In this document: piece by piece, positions 41,249 to 49,557 of the stretch
How positions within the stretch are numbered: position 1 is the stretch's first letter
Layout of the letters: each line of letters starts with the position of its first letter
Source: Lentzea albida
GTDB taxonomy: Bacteria; Actinomycetota; Actinomycetes; Mycobacteriales; Pseudonocardiaceae
Length of the DNA stretch: 64,000 nucleotides
Reading direction: 5' to 3'
Assembly (NCBI RefSeq): GCF_900111005.1
Contig: NZ_FOFV01000009.1
Coordinates: 1-64,000 of the forward strand
Translations under genes and position numbers: made by a program
The notes under the pieces: model-generated
Seen by the model: only the letters and a program-made list of their open reading frames with translations
Told to the model about the DNA's origin: nothing
The model's database searches: none

Positions 41249-41281
41249 TCAGATCATCTCGATGCAGAAGTGCGGTTCCAC
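41249..41281 (-). CDS. Possible 10-residue peptide gene (MEPHFCIEMI)
   Basis: GTG 41281 is preceded by GGGAGG with eight bases between, an ideal ribosome-binding site. The frame is GTG GAA CCG CAC TTC TGC ATC GAG ATG ATC TGA. It is far too short to recognise by sequence. The strong ribosome-binding site and its position 51 bases after another short frame suggest translation. It may be a leader or signal peptide, or chance. Confidence 0.35.
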   Translation of the reverse strand: MEPHFCIEMI

Positions 41282-41332
41282 GGCTGACACCTCCCTTTGA
41301 CGGTCAGGGAGAACCGCAGCCCGAAAGACGGG

Positions 41333-41434
41333 TCAGATCACCGTCGCGATGAAGACGCTGCCGGCCATGAATCCCACGAAAAGGCAGATCGCGGCAACTT
41401 TCACAACGGTGGCGAGTGAGCAGATCATTCTCAT
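41333..41434 (-). CDS. Possible 33-residue single-helix membrane peptide
   Basis: ATG 41434 is preceded by AAGGTG and encodes MRMICSLATVVKVAAICLFV followed by GFMAGSVFIATVI, one hydrophobic helix of about 25 residues with two Cys. The frame ends TGA at 41333. No known family; small membrane peptides of this size include toxins, regulators and export partners. It is immediately upstream of the 10-residue frame on the same strand. Confidence 0.45.
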   Translation of the reverse strand: MRMICSLATVVKVAAICLFVGFMAGSVFIATVI

Positions 41435-41566
41435 CGAGAAATTCACCTTCTCATCTGACTGACTTTCGGCCTGTTGTTCTCGCCGATGCACCAAGAATGG
41501 CTTCCAGTCAGCCGGATGAGAATGGGTTTCCTGTTGCGTGCAGAATGAGGAAACCCTGAGCCAGCG

Positions 41567-42148
41567 TTATTTCTGGGTCGTGCGGCGCAACGCCATGACG
41601 AGCAGCGCGTGCGAACTGCCGGCGTGCGGGAGCATGCCCTGGCGGACCAGGTCGAGCGCGCGGCAGAACGGCATGGTCCGCACGCGCAGGTCGGCCTCAC
41701 CGGGCTCGAGCGCCGGCTCGCCCTGGGTGAGGTCGGTGGCGAGGAAGATGTGGTCGACGTGGTTGCTCAGGCTGTCCGCGCCGTGGATCTGGCCGAGCCG
41801 CTCCCACCGGCCCGCCCGCAGCCCGGTCTCCTCCGCGAGCTCACGACGTGCCGCTGCCAGCGGATCGGCGTCCGCCTCGTCGACGGCGCCACCGGGCAAC
41901 CGCCACTCCGTGCCGCCGTGCGTGTAGATCCACTGGCGGGTGAGGACGACCTCGTCGTCGTCCTGGATCGCGAGGACCGTGACGGACCCCGGCGCCACCA
42001 CGTGGGTGTAGGTGCCGTGCCCGCCGTCGGGTCTGACGACGCTGTCGGAGCGCACCTCGAACCAACGCGACCGGTGCACCACGTTGGTCGCCAAGCGCTG
42101 CCAGACCATCACCACACCAGCCGCCTCGTCGGAGCGCGTCATCACCAT
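41567..42148 (-). CDS. Nudix hydrolase
   Basis: A 193-residue protein hydrolysing a nucleoside diphosphate derivative. The Nudix box core RRELAEETGL is intact, preceded by LPGGAVDEADADPLAAA; the spacing between the Gly and the RE has a small insertion and the first Glu of the motif is not clear. ADP-ribose-type features are EVRSDSVVRPDGGHGTYTHV and VVLTRQWIYTHGGTEWRLPGG. The substrate remains open. ATG 42148 is the first of several possible starts. Confidence 0.85.
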   Translation of the reverse strand: MVMTRSDEAAGVVMVWQRLATNVVHRSRWFEVRSDSVVRPDGGHGTYTHVVAPGSVTVLAIQDDDEVVLTRQWIYTHGGTEWRLPGGAVDEADADPLAAARRELAEETGLRAGRWERLGQIHGADSLSNHVDHIFLATDLTQGEPALEPGEADLRVRTMPFCRALDLVRQGMLPHAGSSHALLVMALRRTTQK

Positions 42149-42276
42149 GACTCACATGGAACCATCGCCGACCGCTCCAGTTGATCCCAGTTGATCGTCA
42201 ATCACAGGCCAATTAATGGACATTCGGCTGGAGGCTCTTCCTCGGCGTCCACACTTCCGGGGGAGGGGGTGAAGCC

Positions 42277-43371
42277 GTGCCGCCCACGTTCGCCCAGGAG
42301 GTTCGCCGCCTGCGCAACGAGCGCGGGCTCTCGCTCAGCAAGATGACCGATCTCGTACCGTACAGCAAGGGACACCTCAGCAAGATCGAGAACGGTCAGG
42401 TTCACCCGAACCCCGAAATGGCGAGGCTCTTCGACAACGTCCTGAAGGCCGGCGGTCACCTGATCGAGCTGGCCGACGCGCCGGCCCGCCCGATCCCGAG
42501 CGACCACACGACGCTCCACACGTTCGACGCGATGTTCGACCACCACCGGGCACTCGGCCACCGCCTGAGCTCCGAGGTGGTGCTGCCGAGCCTGCGCCCC
42601 CAGGTCGACGTCCTCAGCTCCATGGCGCGCTCCGCCGACGACCCGGGTCTCGGCCGCGGCCTGTGGCTGCTCGCGGCCCGCTACGCCGAGTACGCGGGCT
42701 GGATGGAACAGGAACGGGGCGACGACGCCTCGGCCGCCGAGCTCACCAAACGCGCCGTGCAGTACGCCGCGAAGGGCGGTGACCCGGAACTGGGGTCCTG
42801 GGCGCATGTCCGCATGGCCGAGTTCGCCCTGTACCGCGGCGACGCCCACGCCACCGTCAGCTACGCGCGCCAGGCGGGCAAGTCCCGTTCGATCGCGGTG
42901 CAGGCGGCGGCCGCCCTGCGCGAGGCCCAGGGCTACGCCCTCGCCGGAGCCGCCGACCGCTGCCAGAACGCACTGGACCGCGCCGCGGAACTCCAGCGCG
43001 CCGCCAGCGAAACCCGTTACGGCACAACGAGTCTCATCGACCAGGTCGCCGTCGCCCGCGCCTGGTCGTTCCACGACCTGGGCCGCCACGCCGAGGCCGC
43101 CGCGATCCTCGACGCCCAGATGCCGCTGATCGCCCCGACCGCCCTGCGCGCCCGCACCCGCTTCGGCCTGCGCCGGGCCCTGGCCCACGCCGAGGCCGGG
43201 GAGGTGGACCACGCCTGCGAACTGGTCGCCGACCTGCTCGACGACATCCGTCAGGTGCGGTCGGCGACCGTCCACATTGACCTGACGGCGTTCAGCAGGT
43301 TGTTGTCGCGCCTGCGTCCCGCGGCGGGGCGGGAGGTCGCGCGCGAGATCGGCGAGATCCTGTTCGCCTAG
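42277..43371 (+). CDS. XRE family regulator with TPR-like domain
   Basis: A 364-residue regulator. The N-terminal helix-turn-helix is VRRLRNERGLSLSKMTDLVPYSKGHLSKIENG; the rest is TPR-like helical repeats (AAELTKRAVQYAAKGGDPELGS, MAEFALYRGDAHATVSYARQA, AEAAAILDAQMPLIAPT). This layout resembles regulators that bind peptides in Firmicutes, and many actinomycete homologues exist without known ligand. GTG 42277 is the start. Two very short peptide frames lie about 850 bases away on the other strand. It shares a CTAG with the convergent 43368-43865 gene. Confidence 0.85.
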   Translation: MPPTFAQEVRRLRNERGLSLSKMTDLVPYSKGHLSKIENGQVHPNPEMARLFDNVLKAGGHLIELADAPARPIPSDHTTLHTFDAMFDHHRALGHRLSSEVVLPSLRPQVDVLSSMARSADDPGLGRGLWLLAARYAEYAGWMEQERGDDASAAELTKRAVQYAAKGGDPELGSWAHVRMAEFALYRGDAHATVSYARQAGKSRSIAVQAAAALREAQGYALAGAADRCQNALDRAAELQRAASETRYGTTSLIDQVAVARAWSFHDLGRHAEAAAILDAQMPLIAPTALRARTRFGLRRALAHAEAGEVDHACELVADLLDDIRQVRSATVHIDLTAFSRLLSRLRPAAGREVAREIGEILFA

Positions 43372-43865
43372 ACGGGCGGCTGGGCGTCCGTGCGATCGGG
43401 GGCATGCGGTGGCTCGGGCTGCTCAGGCGTCTTCAGATACCTGCTCGGGAAAGCAGGGGCAGCGATCTTTGCCCACACGAACAGGAACAGGATCGCGAAG
43501 ACGAACGTGCACAGCCAGCCGAGGAAGACCTGGGGCCGTTCGTCCGGCTGCGCCTGCGAACGTCTTGGAATGTTGGCGGCGTACTCCTTGCCGATGTCAG
43601 ACGGGTCGAGCCAGCCGGTCACGGTCGAAGTGTTGACGGTTCCGCTCTTGAACCGCCGTTCGATCGTGCACTCGTGGTAATAGCCGAAACCCCGCAGGGC
43701 CACGGGCCCCTTGCGTTCGCAGGACTTCGCCACCGCCACCATGTCTGCCTTGGCCAGGTCGCCGGGTTCGGCCTTGTCCCAGAAGAAGTTGAAGATCGTG
43801 GCGCCCAGCAGGTAGCCGAGGAGGGGAATGAGCAAGAAGGCGAAGACGCGGTGCAAGACCTTCAT
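43368..43865 (-). CDS. Two-helix membrane protein of the type VII substrate cassette
   Basis: A 165-residue protein with two helices (VFAFLLIPLLGYLLGATIFN at 7-26 and VFLGWLCTFVFAILFLFVWA at about 112-131). The extracytoplasmic loop between them has two Cys (SCERKGP, HECTIER). It is the last gene of the four-gene type VII substrate operon and overlaps the effector-like gene by ATGA. A position just after a possible effector suggests an immunity or accessory role, but I do not recognise the family with confidence. Confidence 0.75.
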   Translation of the reverse strand: MKVLHRVFAFLLIPLLGYLLGATIFNFFWDKAEPGDLAKADMVAVAKSCERKGPVALRGFGYYHECTIERRFKSGTVNTSTVTGWLDPSDIGKEYAANIPRRSQAQPDERPQVFLGWLCTFVFAILFLFVWAKIAAPAFPSRYLKTPEQPEPPHAPDRTDAQPPV

Positions 43866-44914
43866 GAGTTCTTCTCGTCCTCTTCCTGCTTCTGCTTGAG
43901 CTGGCGCCAGTCGAGCCAGCCGCCGTTGTCCCAGACCTTGGCGACCTCCTTGCGGAACTCCTCACCCATGGCGGGGCCGATGTCTCTCGGCAGGCCGGTG
44001 ACGCCGTCGACGACGACCTTCTTGGCGGCCTGGCCAGCCTCCGACATCATCTCACCGAAGTTGAACGCCCTCGTCTGGCGGGCGACATCCGCTGCCTGGC
44101 CCGCGCGCAACACCGTGACGAAGTCGTCCCCGCTCTTGGCCAGGTTCTTGCTCGCGTTGGCGAGGATGTCGTCGAGCTTCTTGAACAGACCGCCCGCCTT
44201 GCCGAACGCACTGGTCAGCTTGCGGCACCACTCGATGCACTTGTTCGCGTAGCGGACCGCAGTGGGCACGCATTCGGCGATGGCGCCGGCAACACCTGCG
44301 CCGAACGCCGCCATCGCAGGGGCCCAACGCAGGCAGATGCTGATCAGCTTGCCGACCGCCTCGGAGATGAGATCGCGCACGATGTCGCGGACGACCTTGA
44401 GGATCGTCCTGCAGATCGTGATCAAAATGCCCATGCCGCTGGCTGCGGTGCCGACGGCGCCGTAGGTGTCCGCGCGGTCGTGGCCGAACGTGCGGTAGGC
44501 GACCGAGTCGTCGCCGAGCCACTGCCCGGCGTCCTTGTCGACCACGCTCTTGAGGTCGGTGGATATCTCATCCATGTAGCTGCCGACGGACTGCCACGTC
44601 TGTGCCATGCCGTCCAGCGTCTGCTGGTCACCGGTCAGCCAGTCGAGCGGTTCCTTGAGGAAGCTGACGTGCTCGAACAACCAGCCGATACCCGCGCTCG
44701 CGAGGTACGCGAGCGGATCGGTGGCGAGTTTGGCGAAGTCGCCGGCAGCGCTCGCCACGTTCAGCAGACCCTCGGCCCAGTTGCCGTCGGCGAAGCCGTT
44801 GACGGCTTCGGTGGCATCGTGGAACATTCCCGCGCCTTCGGTGGCCGGGGTCTCAGAACCCTTGCGGATCAACGGGTTCGGGGCCGGTGCGGGCCCCACG
44901 CTCGGCGTGGTCAT
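43862..44914 (-). CDS. Type VII secretion effector-like protein with WXG100-type N-terminus
   Basis: A 350-residue protein. A Pro/Ala-rich start leads to a helical LXG/WXG-like region with DGMAQTWQSVGSYMDEISTDLKSVV. A long hydrophobic stretch follows (ASGMGILITICRTILKVVRDIV, then AAFGAGVAGAIAECV), and then a charged C-terminal region (about 260-350: GGLFKKLDDILANASKNLAK). This is the layout of type VII substrates in which the N-terminal part targets secretion and the C-terminal part is the effector. I cannot identify the C-terminal domain. ATG 44914 overlaps the upstream stop by one base. Confidence 0.75.
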   Translation of the reverse strand: MTTPSVGPAPAPNPLIRKGSETPATEGAGMFHDATEAVNGFADGNWAEGLLNVASAAGDFAKLATDPLAYLASAGIGWLFEHVSFLKEPLDWLTGDQQTLDGMAQTWQSVGSYMDEISTDLKSVVDKDAGQWLGDDSVAYRTFGHDRADTYGAVGTAASGMGILITICRTILKVVRDIVRDLISEAVGKLISICLRWAPAMAAFGAGVAGAIAECVPTAVRYANKCIEWCRKLTSAFGKAGGLFKKLDDILANASKNLAKSGDDFVTVLRAGQAADVARQTRAFNFGEMMSEAGQAAKKVVVDGVTGLPRDIGPAMGEEFRKEVAKVWDNGGWLDWRQLKQKQEEDEKNS

Positions 44915-45210
44915 CAGTCCTCGACCTTGAAGCGATCGCGCTGCATCTCTTCGTTGTTCCTGACGTCCTCGCGCCACGCGAGCACACGCTTGTGGTGGTC
45001 GGTGGCGGCCTGAGCCGCCTCCTTCAGCACGTTCATGGCCATGTGCTGCGCGCCGAAGCAGATGGCCGCGAGCGGAATGCCGAGCAGTCCGAAAGCCTCG
45101 GAGTTCTCTGCCGAGTTGCCCGCGCCGAGGGCGGTGTTGATGCGCCCTCCGATCTCGCTGACCCGTCCGGCATGGCTTTCCATCTCGCCGAGGTCGATGC
45201 GGTAGTTCAT
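44914..45210 (-). CDS. EspC-type type VII secretion target
   Basis: A 98-residue helical protein beginning MNYRIDLGEMESHAGRVSEI, with helices like those of EspC/type VII secretion target proteins (LGIPLAAICFGAQHMAMNVL, ATDHHKRVLAWREDVRN). It likely pairs with the downstream WXG100-like protein for export. The ATG overlaps the YbaB-like stop by ATGA. Confidence 0.8.
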   Translation of the reverse strand: MNYRIDLGEMESHAGRVSEIGGRINTALGAGNSAENSEAFGLLGIPLAAICFGAQHMAMNVLKEAAQAATDHHKRVLAWREDVRNNEEMQRDRFKVED

Positions 45211-45746
45211 CGGAGGAACCCTCCGTTGCTGAAGTCGTCGTCATCGTCGACCGGCCGGCGACGAGGTGGCTGAGGAGGCTGCTGCGGGCGAGCCGGAGGC
45301 GCTGGTGGTACGCCGTCGTCTTCAATGGCGCCAAGACGTCGCTCGGTCGGCGCCCATCCGCCACCGCCACCCGGCACGTACTGCTCGGCAGGGGGCGGTG
45401 GCTGGGCGCTGCGCAGCTTGTCCATCATCATGTGCATGGCCTCGGAGTCCGCGCCCATCAAGGGAGCCATGGCCTCTTGAACCGTGGCCGCAACCTTGCT
45501 CTGTGCGGCCTGCAAGGTGCGCAGGATGTCCTGCGCGACCGCCGTGCCGTCCTTGCGCTGGAGCGCCTGCCCGAGCTGTAGACCCACCAGGTTGCCGGCG
45601 TCGTTCACGGTCACCGTGATCTGCCCGTCCGGGCTGCGCTCGGTGATCTGCAGATGCGCGAGGTTCTCGCGGATGGCGTCGCTCTTGGCCTGAGCCTCCG
45701 CGAGCTTGCCCTCGTACTGGCTGAGCAGTTGGTCAGGGTCGATCAC
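45207..45746 (-). CDS. YbaB/EbfC-like nucleoid protein with Pro-rich tail
   Basis: A 179-residue protein. The N-terminal YbaB/EbfC fold (LLSQYEGKLAEAQAKSDAIRE, SPDGQITVTVNDAGNLVGLQ) is followed by a long Pro-rich tail (PPAPPARPQQPPQPP) and an acidic end (DDDDDFSNGG). YbaB-family proteins are common first genes of actinobacterial type VII substrate operons and may act as export chaperones there rather than DNA binders. It starts the cassette. Confidence 0.82.
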   Translation of the reverse strand: MIDPDQLLSQYEGKLAEAQAKSDAIRENLAHLQITERSPDGQITVTVNDAGNLVGLQLGQALQRKDGTAVAQDILRTLQAAQSKVAATVQEAMAPLMGADSEAMHMMMDKLRSAQPPPPAEQYVPGGGGGWAPTERRLGAIEDDGVPPAPPARPQQPPQPPRRRPVDDDDDFSNGGFLR

Positions 45747-45822
45747 GCGTCCCCCAGGATCGCCTCGAACATCATGCGACCAGACGGTAGCGGAACAGGA
45801 TGGACCACACGGGCTAATCGGC

Positions 45823-46719
45823 CTAGACCGCGGTCCGCCGCCCTTCCCGCTCCAGCGCCTCCGCCATCTCCACCCAGGCCTCCGCGACCCCGCGGGCCAT
45901 GTCCGCCACCAGCTCCCGGCAGTGCGACGGCACCCCGGACACGACGCCCGCCCACTCCCCCGACGACACGGCGTGCGCCTCGAGCCACCGCAGCACCAGC
46001 CGCCCGTGCTCGTTGAACCTCAGCGACGGGTCGCGCCGCAGGATGGGCAGGGTGGCGTCGGGGTCGCGGGCCTCGGTGCGCCCGGAGGGCAGCACGGCCT
46101 CCGCGCGTTCGGCGGCGCGCATGCGCTCGGGTACCGGGTCGAGGCCCGCGCTCAGGCGCCGGCGCACGTCGCGGACCGTTCCCGGGGACACGCCGGCGGC
46201 GCGGGCGACGTCGCGCAGCGAGGCGTCCGGGCGTTCCTCGACGATCCTGCCCGCGAGTCTGCGGCCCGCGGCGGAGTTGACCGGCCTGACCTTGCCGTCG
46301 CGGCCGACCCTGATCGGGGCCTGGCCGCCCACGGCGCGCCTGAGCACGCCGACGGACTTGGCGGCGAGGCCCGTCGAGGCGGCGATGGCGCGGTCGGACC
46401 ACTGCGGGTGCGACCGGAGCAGGCGGCGGGCGGCGGCCTCGCGGTCGGCGGTCGACAGGGTGGAGAGGTTCAGCGACACCGACAGGCCGAACAGGTCCTC
46501 CGCGGGTCCGTCGACGTACTCGACCTCGACGGACCGGCAGCCGCGCAGCGCCGCGGCCTTCAGGCGGTGGGTGCCGTCGACGACCTTCATCGTCGGGCGG
46601 TGCACCACGATCGGTGGCAGCTGGGCGCCGGACGACGCCAGTGAACGGATGAAGTCGTCGCTGCAGCCGCGCAGCCGCGGCGACTCGGCGGACCGCAGCG
46701 CGGTGATGTCTACGAGCAT
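45823..46719 (-). CDS. StrR-like ParB-domain transcriptional regulator
   Basis: A 298-residue protein. The N-terminal ParB/Srx-like domain reads ADSPRL-like SAESPRLRGCSDDFIRSLAS, then LPPIVVHRPTMKVVDGTHRLKAA. A helix-turn-helix follows (HPQWSDRAIAASTGLAAKSVGVL and SLRDVARAAGVSPGTVRDVRR). This is the architecture of StrR, the pathway activator of streptomycin and glycopeptide clusters. No biosynthetic cluster is nearby, so the targets are unknown or distant. Confidence 0.85.
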   Translation of the reverse strand: MLVDITALRSAESPRLRGCSDDFIRSLASSGAQLPPIVVHRPTMKVVDGTHRLKAAALRGCRSVEVEYVDGPAEDLFGLSVSLNLSTLSTADREAAARRLLRSHPQWSDRAIAASTGLAAKSVGVLRRAVGGQAPIRVGRDGKVRPVNSAAGRRLAGRIVEERPDASLRDVARAAGVSPGTVRDVRRRLSAGLDPVPERMRAAERAEAVLPSGRTEARDPDATLPILRRDPSLRFNEHGRLVLRWLEAHAVSSGEWAGVVSGVPSHCRELVADMARGVAEAWVEMAEALEREGRRTAV

Positions 46720-46795
46720 GCGAAATCAAGCCCCCCAGGCTGATGTCTCCGGAACCCCCAGGTGTCCGGACGACCACGCCAGGTTAGCTACTCGT

Positions 46796-47188
46796 TCAAC
46801 GGGAGCGCCACTCGATCGCGGGACAGACGTCCATCACCATGCGCAGGCCGGCGTCCTTCGCGCGGGCGTACGCGGCGTCGTCCACCACGCCGAGCTGGAA
46901 CCAGACGGCCTTCGCGCCGATGGCCACCGCCTCGTCGGCGAACTGACCGGCGTCCTCCGAGCGGCGGAACACGTCCACGACGTCGACTTCGAACGGGATG
47001 TCCGCGAGCGACGCGTAGCCCTGCTCGCCGTGCACGGTCTCGGCGGACGGGTGCACCGGCACGATCTTCTTGCCGCGCTGCTGCAGGAACCGGGCCACGC
47101 CGTGGGCCGCGCGGGACGGGTTGTCCGAGAGGCCCACGATGGCCCAGACCTGGCAGTTCCCGAGGATCCAGTCGACGTCTTCGCGCAT
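46796..47188 (-). CDS. CoA-binding domain protein
   Basis: A 130-residue single Rossmann-like CoA-binding domain. Signatures are QVWAIVGLSDNPSRAAHGVARFL, KIVPVHPSAETVHGE, VDVVDVFRRSEDA and AIGAKAVWFQLGVVDD, with ending VMDVCPAIEWRSR. Similar stand-alone domains occur widely, with unknown roles. ATG 47188. Confidence 0.9.
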   Translation of the reverse strand: MREDVDWILGNCQVWAIVGLSDNPSRAAHGVARFLQQRGKKIVPVHPSAETVHGEQGYASLADIPFEVDVVDVFRRSEDAGQFADEAVAIGAKAVWFQLGVVDDAAYARAKDAGLRMVMDVCPAIEWRSR

Positions 47189-47305
47189 GCCTTCAACACT
47201 AATCCTGTGACCCCGGTCACAATTGCCGCGCGCCGGTCGAAAGGCGGGGGTGCCCGATCGACGCCCCGGTAGAAACGCACCGGACACGAGCCAGAGGAGA
47301 TCGAC

Positions 47306-47728
47306 ATGCGGTTCATGGTCATCGTCAAGGCCAACGAGGACACCGAGAACGGCGTGATGCCCACGACCGAGGAACTCGCCGCCATGGGCGACTACAACGA
47401 GGAGCTCGTCAAGGCCGGCGTGATGCTCGCGGGTGACGGCCTCTACCCGAGCGAGAAGGGCGCGCGCGTCCGGTTCGACGGCAAGGGCGCGACCACGGTC
47501 ATCGACGGCCCGTTCACCGAGACCAAGGAACTGATCGCGGGCTTCTGGATCTGGGAGCTGCCGTCGCTGCAGGACGCCGTCGAGTGGCTGAAGAAGGCGC
47601 CGTTCGCCGAGGGCGAGGTCGAGATCCGGCAGGTCCACGGCCCCGAGGCGTTCGGTGACGCGCTGACGCCCGAGATCCAGGCGCAGGAGGACCGCATGCG
47701 CGAGCAGATCGCCGCGCAGCGGTCCTGA
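47306..47728 (+). CDS. YciI family (DGPF) protein
   Basis: A 140-residue ferredoxin-like fold protein. YciI features are MRFMVIVKANEDTENG, GDYNEELVKAGVMLAGDGLY, ATTVIDGPFTETKELIAGFW and the His in RQVHGPEAFGD. Related proteins are often encoded with ECF sigma factors, but none is here. Reaction unknown. Confidence 0.88.
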   Translation: MRFMVIVKANEDTENGVMPTTEELAAMGDYNEELVKAGVMLAGDGLYPSEKGARVRFDGKGATTVIDGPFTETKELIAGFWIWELPSLQDAVEWLKKAPFAEGEVEIRQVHGPEAFGDALTPEIQAQEDRMREQIAAQRS

Positions 47729-47736
47729 GTGGACGG

Positions 47737-48447
47737 TCAGCGACCGCGACGGGTCTTCCCGCGCTTGGCGGGCTGCTTCTTCTGGGCAGGCGCGGGACCC
47801 CGTCGCTGCTGGTGCTGCCGCGGCGCCTGCTTCTTCGCCGGTTCCGGCGCGGGGCCGCGGGTGCTGTTGACCGTGCGGCCGCGGACGATGCCGATGAGGT
47901 GCTCGACGAGTTCGGGGTTCTCGTCGCGGATCGGGAACGACAGCGCCACGCGGGACTGCGGTGCGTCGGTCAGCGGCACGTACTTCACGTCCTTGCGGTG
48001 GTGCAGCCGCGCGAGGGACTGCGGCACGACCAGCAGGCCGACACCCGCCGCCACGATCTGGACGGCGTCCACCGTGGTCTCCGGGCGCTCCACCGGCGGC
48101 TGACCGGGAACGGACTCCCACTCCAGCGCGTCGTCGAGCGGCTGCCACAGCACGTGCTCCGCCAGGTCCTCGAGGGACAGTTCGTCGGCCGCGGCGAACT
48201 CGTGGTCCTTGGGGAACACGACGACGCTCGTCTCGGTGTAGAGCGGGATCGCGTGCAGGTCCTCCCGGTCGCCGGGCAGGCGCAGCAGCGCCACGTCGGC
48301 CTCGCCGGAGCGCACCTTGGCGGCGGCTTCGGCGGCGGGTACCTGCACGAGGGTCAGCTCGGTCTCCGGCAGGCGGTCCTGCCAGACCCGCGCCCACTTG
48401 CCCGGCGTCACGCCTGGGACGTACGCGAGCGTGAACGATCCGGTCAC
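47737..48447 (-). CDS. LysR substrate-binding domain protein lacking the DNA-binding domain
   Basis: A 236-residue protein that contains only the effector-binding half of a LysR regulator (GSFTLAYVPGVTPGKWARVWQDR, SGEADVALLRLPGDREDLHAI, QPLDDALEWESVPGQ). It lacks the N-terminal helix-turn-helix. The C-terminal about 45 residues are Lys/Arg/Gln/Pro-rich (KKQAPRQHQQRRGPAPAQKKQ, KRGKTRRGR) and could bind nucleic acid or a partner. It is divergent from the DUF5997 gene (39 bases), a conserved actinobacterial pairing. GTG 48447. Confidence 0.85.
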   Translation of the reverse strand: MTGSFTLAYVPGVTPGKWARVWQDRLPETELTLVQVPAAEAAAKVRSGEADVALLRLPGDREDLHAIPLYTETSVVVFPKDHEFAAADELSLEDLAEHVLWQPLDDALEWESVPGQPPVERPETTVDAVQIVAAGVGLLVVPQSLARLHHRKDVKYVPLTDAPQSRVALSFPIRDENPELVEHLIGIVRGRTVNSTRGPAPEPAKKQAPRQHQQRRGPAPAQKKQPAKRGKTRRGR

Positions 48448-48485
48448 GTGCTGAGGCTACCGGACGAGCCCGTTACCCTTTTCGC

Positions 48486-48866
48486 ATGAAGTCGCAGCAG
48501 ACCATGAAGCCCGCCACCGCCGCCAAGAAGCTCGGCGTGTACCTCGAGGCCACGCCCGAGGAGTTCCAGGCCGGCGTCGTGTCGCGCGACGAGCTGAACG
48601 AGCTGCAGGCCAACCCGCCGCAGTGGCTGGCGGACCTGCGCCGCAACGGCCCGCACCCCAAGCAGCTCATCGCGCAGAAGCTCGGCATCTCCTCGTCGGG
48701 CCTGGTGCGCGCCGGCATCACCGAGGCGCTCACCACCGAGCAGATCAACGCGCTCAAGGAGGAGAACCCCGAGTGGCTGGTGCGCGAGCGCGCCACCTAC
48801 CAGGAGTTCAAGGCCGAGGAGGCACGCCTCGCGGAGAAGGCCCGCCTCGAGGAGCAGGAGAGCTAA
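48486..48866 (+). CDS. DUF5997 family protein
   Basis: A 126-residue helical protein (MKPATAAKKLGVYLEATPEE, RDELNELQANPPQWLADLRR, AQKLGISSSGLVRAGITEAL), matching the conserved actinobacterial DUF5997. The helix-turn-helix-like segment (PHPKQLIAQKLGISSSGLVR) suggests DNA binding, possibly acting with the divergent LysR-like effector domain. Function not established. Confidence 0.85.
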   Translation: MKSQQTMKPATAAKKLGVYLEATPEEFQAGVVSRDELNELQANPPQWLADLRRNGPHPKQLIAQKLGISSSGLVRAGITEALTTEQINALKEENPEWLVRERATYQEFKAEEARLAEKARLEEQES

Positions 48867-49507
48867 CCGAGCACGAACGGGATCTCGATCCCACCCAGTG
48901 CGGCGCGTTCCGGCCCGGTCGGGGCGCGCCGTCCTGTTCCCACGAGCAGCACGTCCACGTCGGACCACGTGGCGGGGAACGCTCCGGCGATCCGTTCGAG
49001 CGTCCTCCGGCACCGCGCGAGCGCTTGCGGCGGCGGTCCCTCCAGGTGCGGGAGGTGCGCGACCAGGTCCAGGTGGTGCAGCGTCCACTCCCACACGTAC
49101 GCGCCCAGGTAGCCGGACGTGCACAGCACCATGTCCTGGGTGGTCACCTTGAGCGTCGGGTCGGCGAGCTGCGCCGCGCGCAATGCCGCCTGGCCGACGT
49201 CGTCGACGTGGTGCTTCAACATCCAGGGCTCGCCGTAGGCGGCGGCCAGCCGGACGGTCAGCGCGGCCAGCGGGTCGTCCTCCGCGGGCTCGTGCGAGAC
49301 CTCCCAGTACGTCACCTCGTCGTGCGTGACGGCGTCGGCGGTGGGCGTCACCAGCGTGATCAGCACGTCCTGCGCGTCGATCACGAAGTGGCACACCAGG
49401 TCCCGCACCAGCCAGCCCTCGCACCCGGAAGGCCGGGCGAAGTCGTCGTCGGTGAGCTCGCCGACCGCTCTCAGGAGCGCCCCCAGCGCCTGCGAAAAAA
49501 GGTCCAC
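48863..49507 (-). CDS. Maleylpyruvate isomerase-like (mycothiol-dependent) family protein
   Basis: A 214-residue DinB-like fold protein: MDLFSQALGALLRAVGELTD, DDFARPSGCEGWLVRDLVCHF with the first metal His, and WEWTLHHLDLVAHLPHLEGP. Family members use mycothiol; the reaction here is not known. GTG 49507 starts it; the stop overlaps the DUF5997 stop. Confidence 0.82.
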   Translation of the reverse strand: MDLFSQALGALLRAVGELTDDDFARPSGCEGWLVRDLVCHFVIDAQDVLITLVTPTADAVTHDEVTYWEVSHEPAEDDPLAALTVRLAAAYGEPWMLKHHVDDVGQAALRAAQLADPTLKVTTQDMVLCTSGYLGAYVWEWTLHHLDLVAHLPHLEGPPPQALARCRRTLERIAGAFPATWSDVDVLLVGTGRRAPTGPERAALGGIEIPFVLG

Positions 49508-49557
49508 AGCCGCAAACTACAAGGATCGAGGGCGGACTACCGGTTAGGTTGGTGGGC

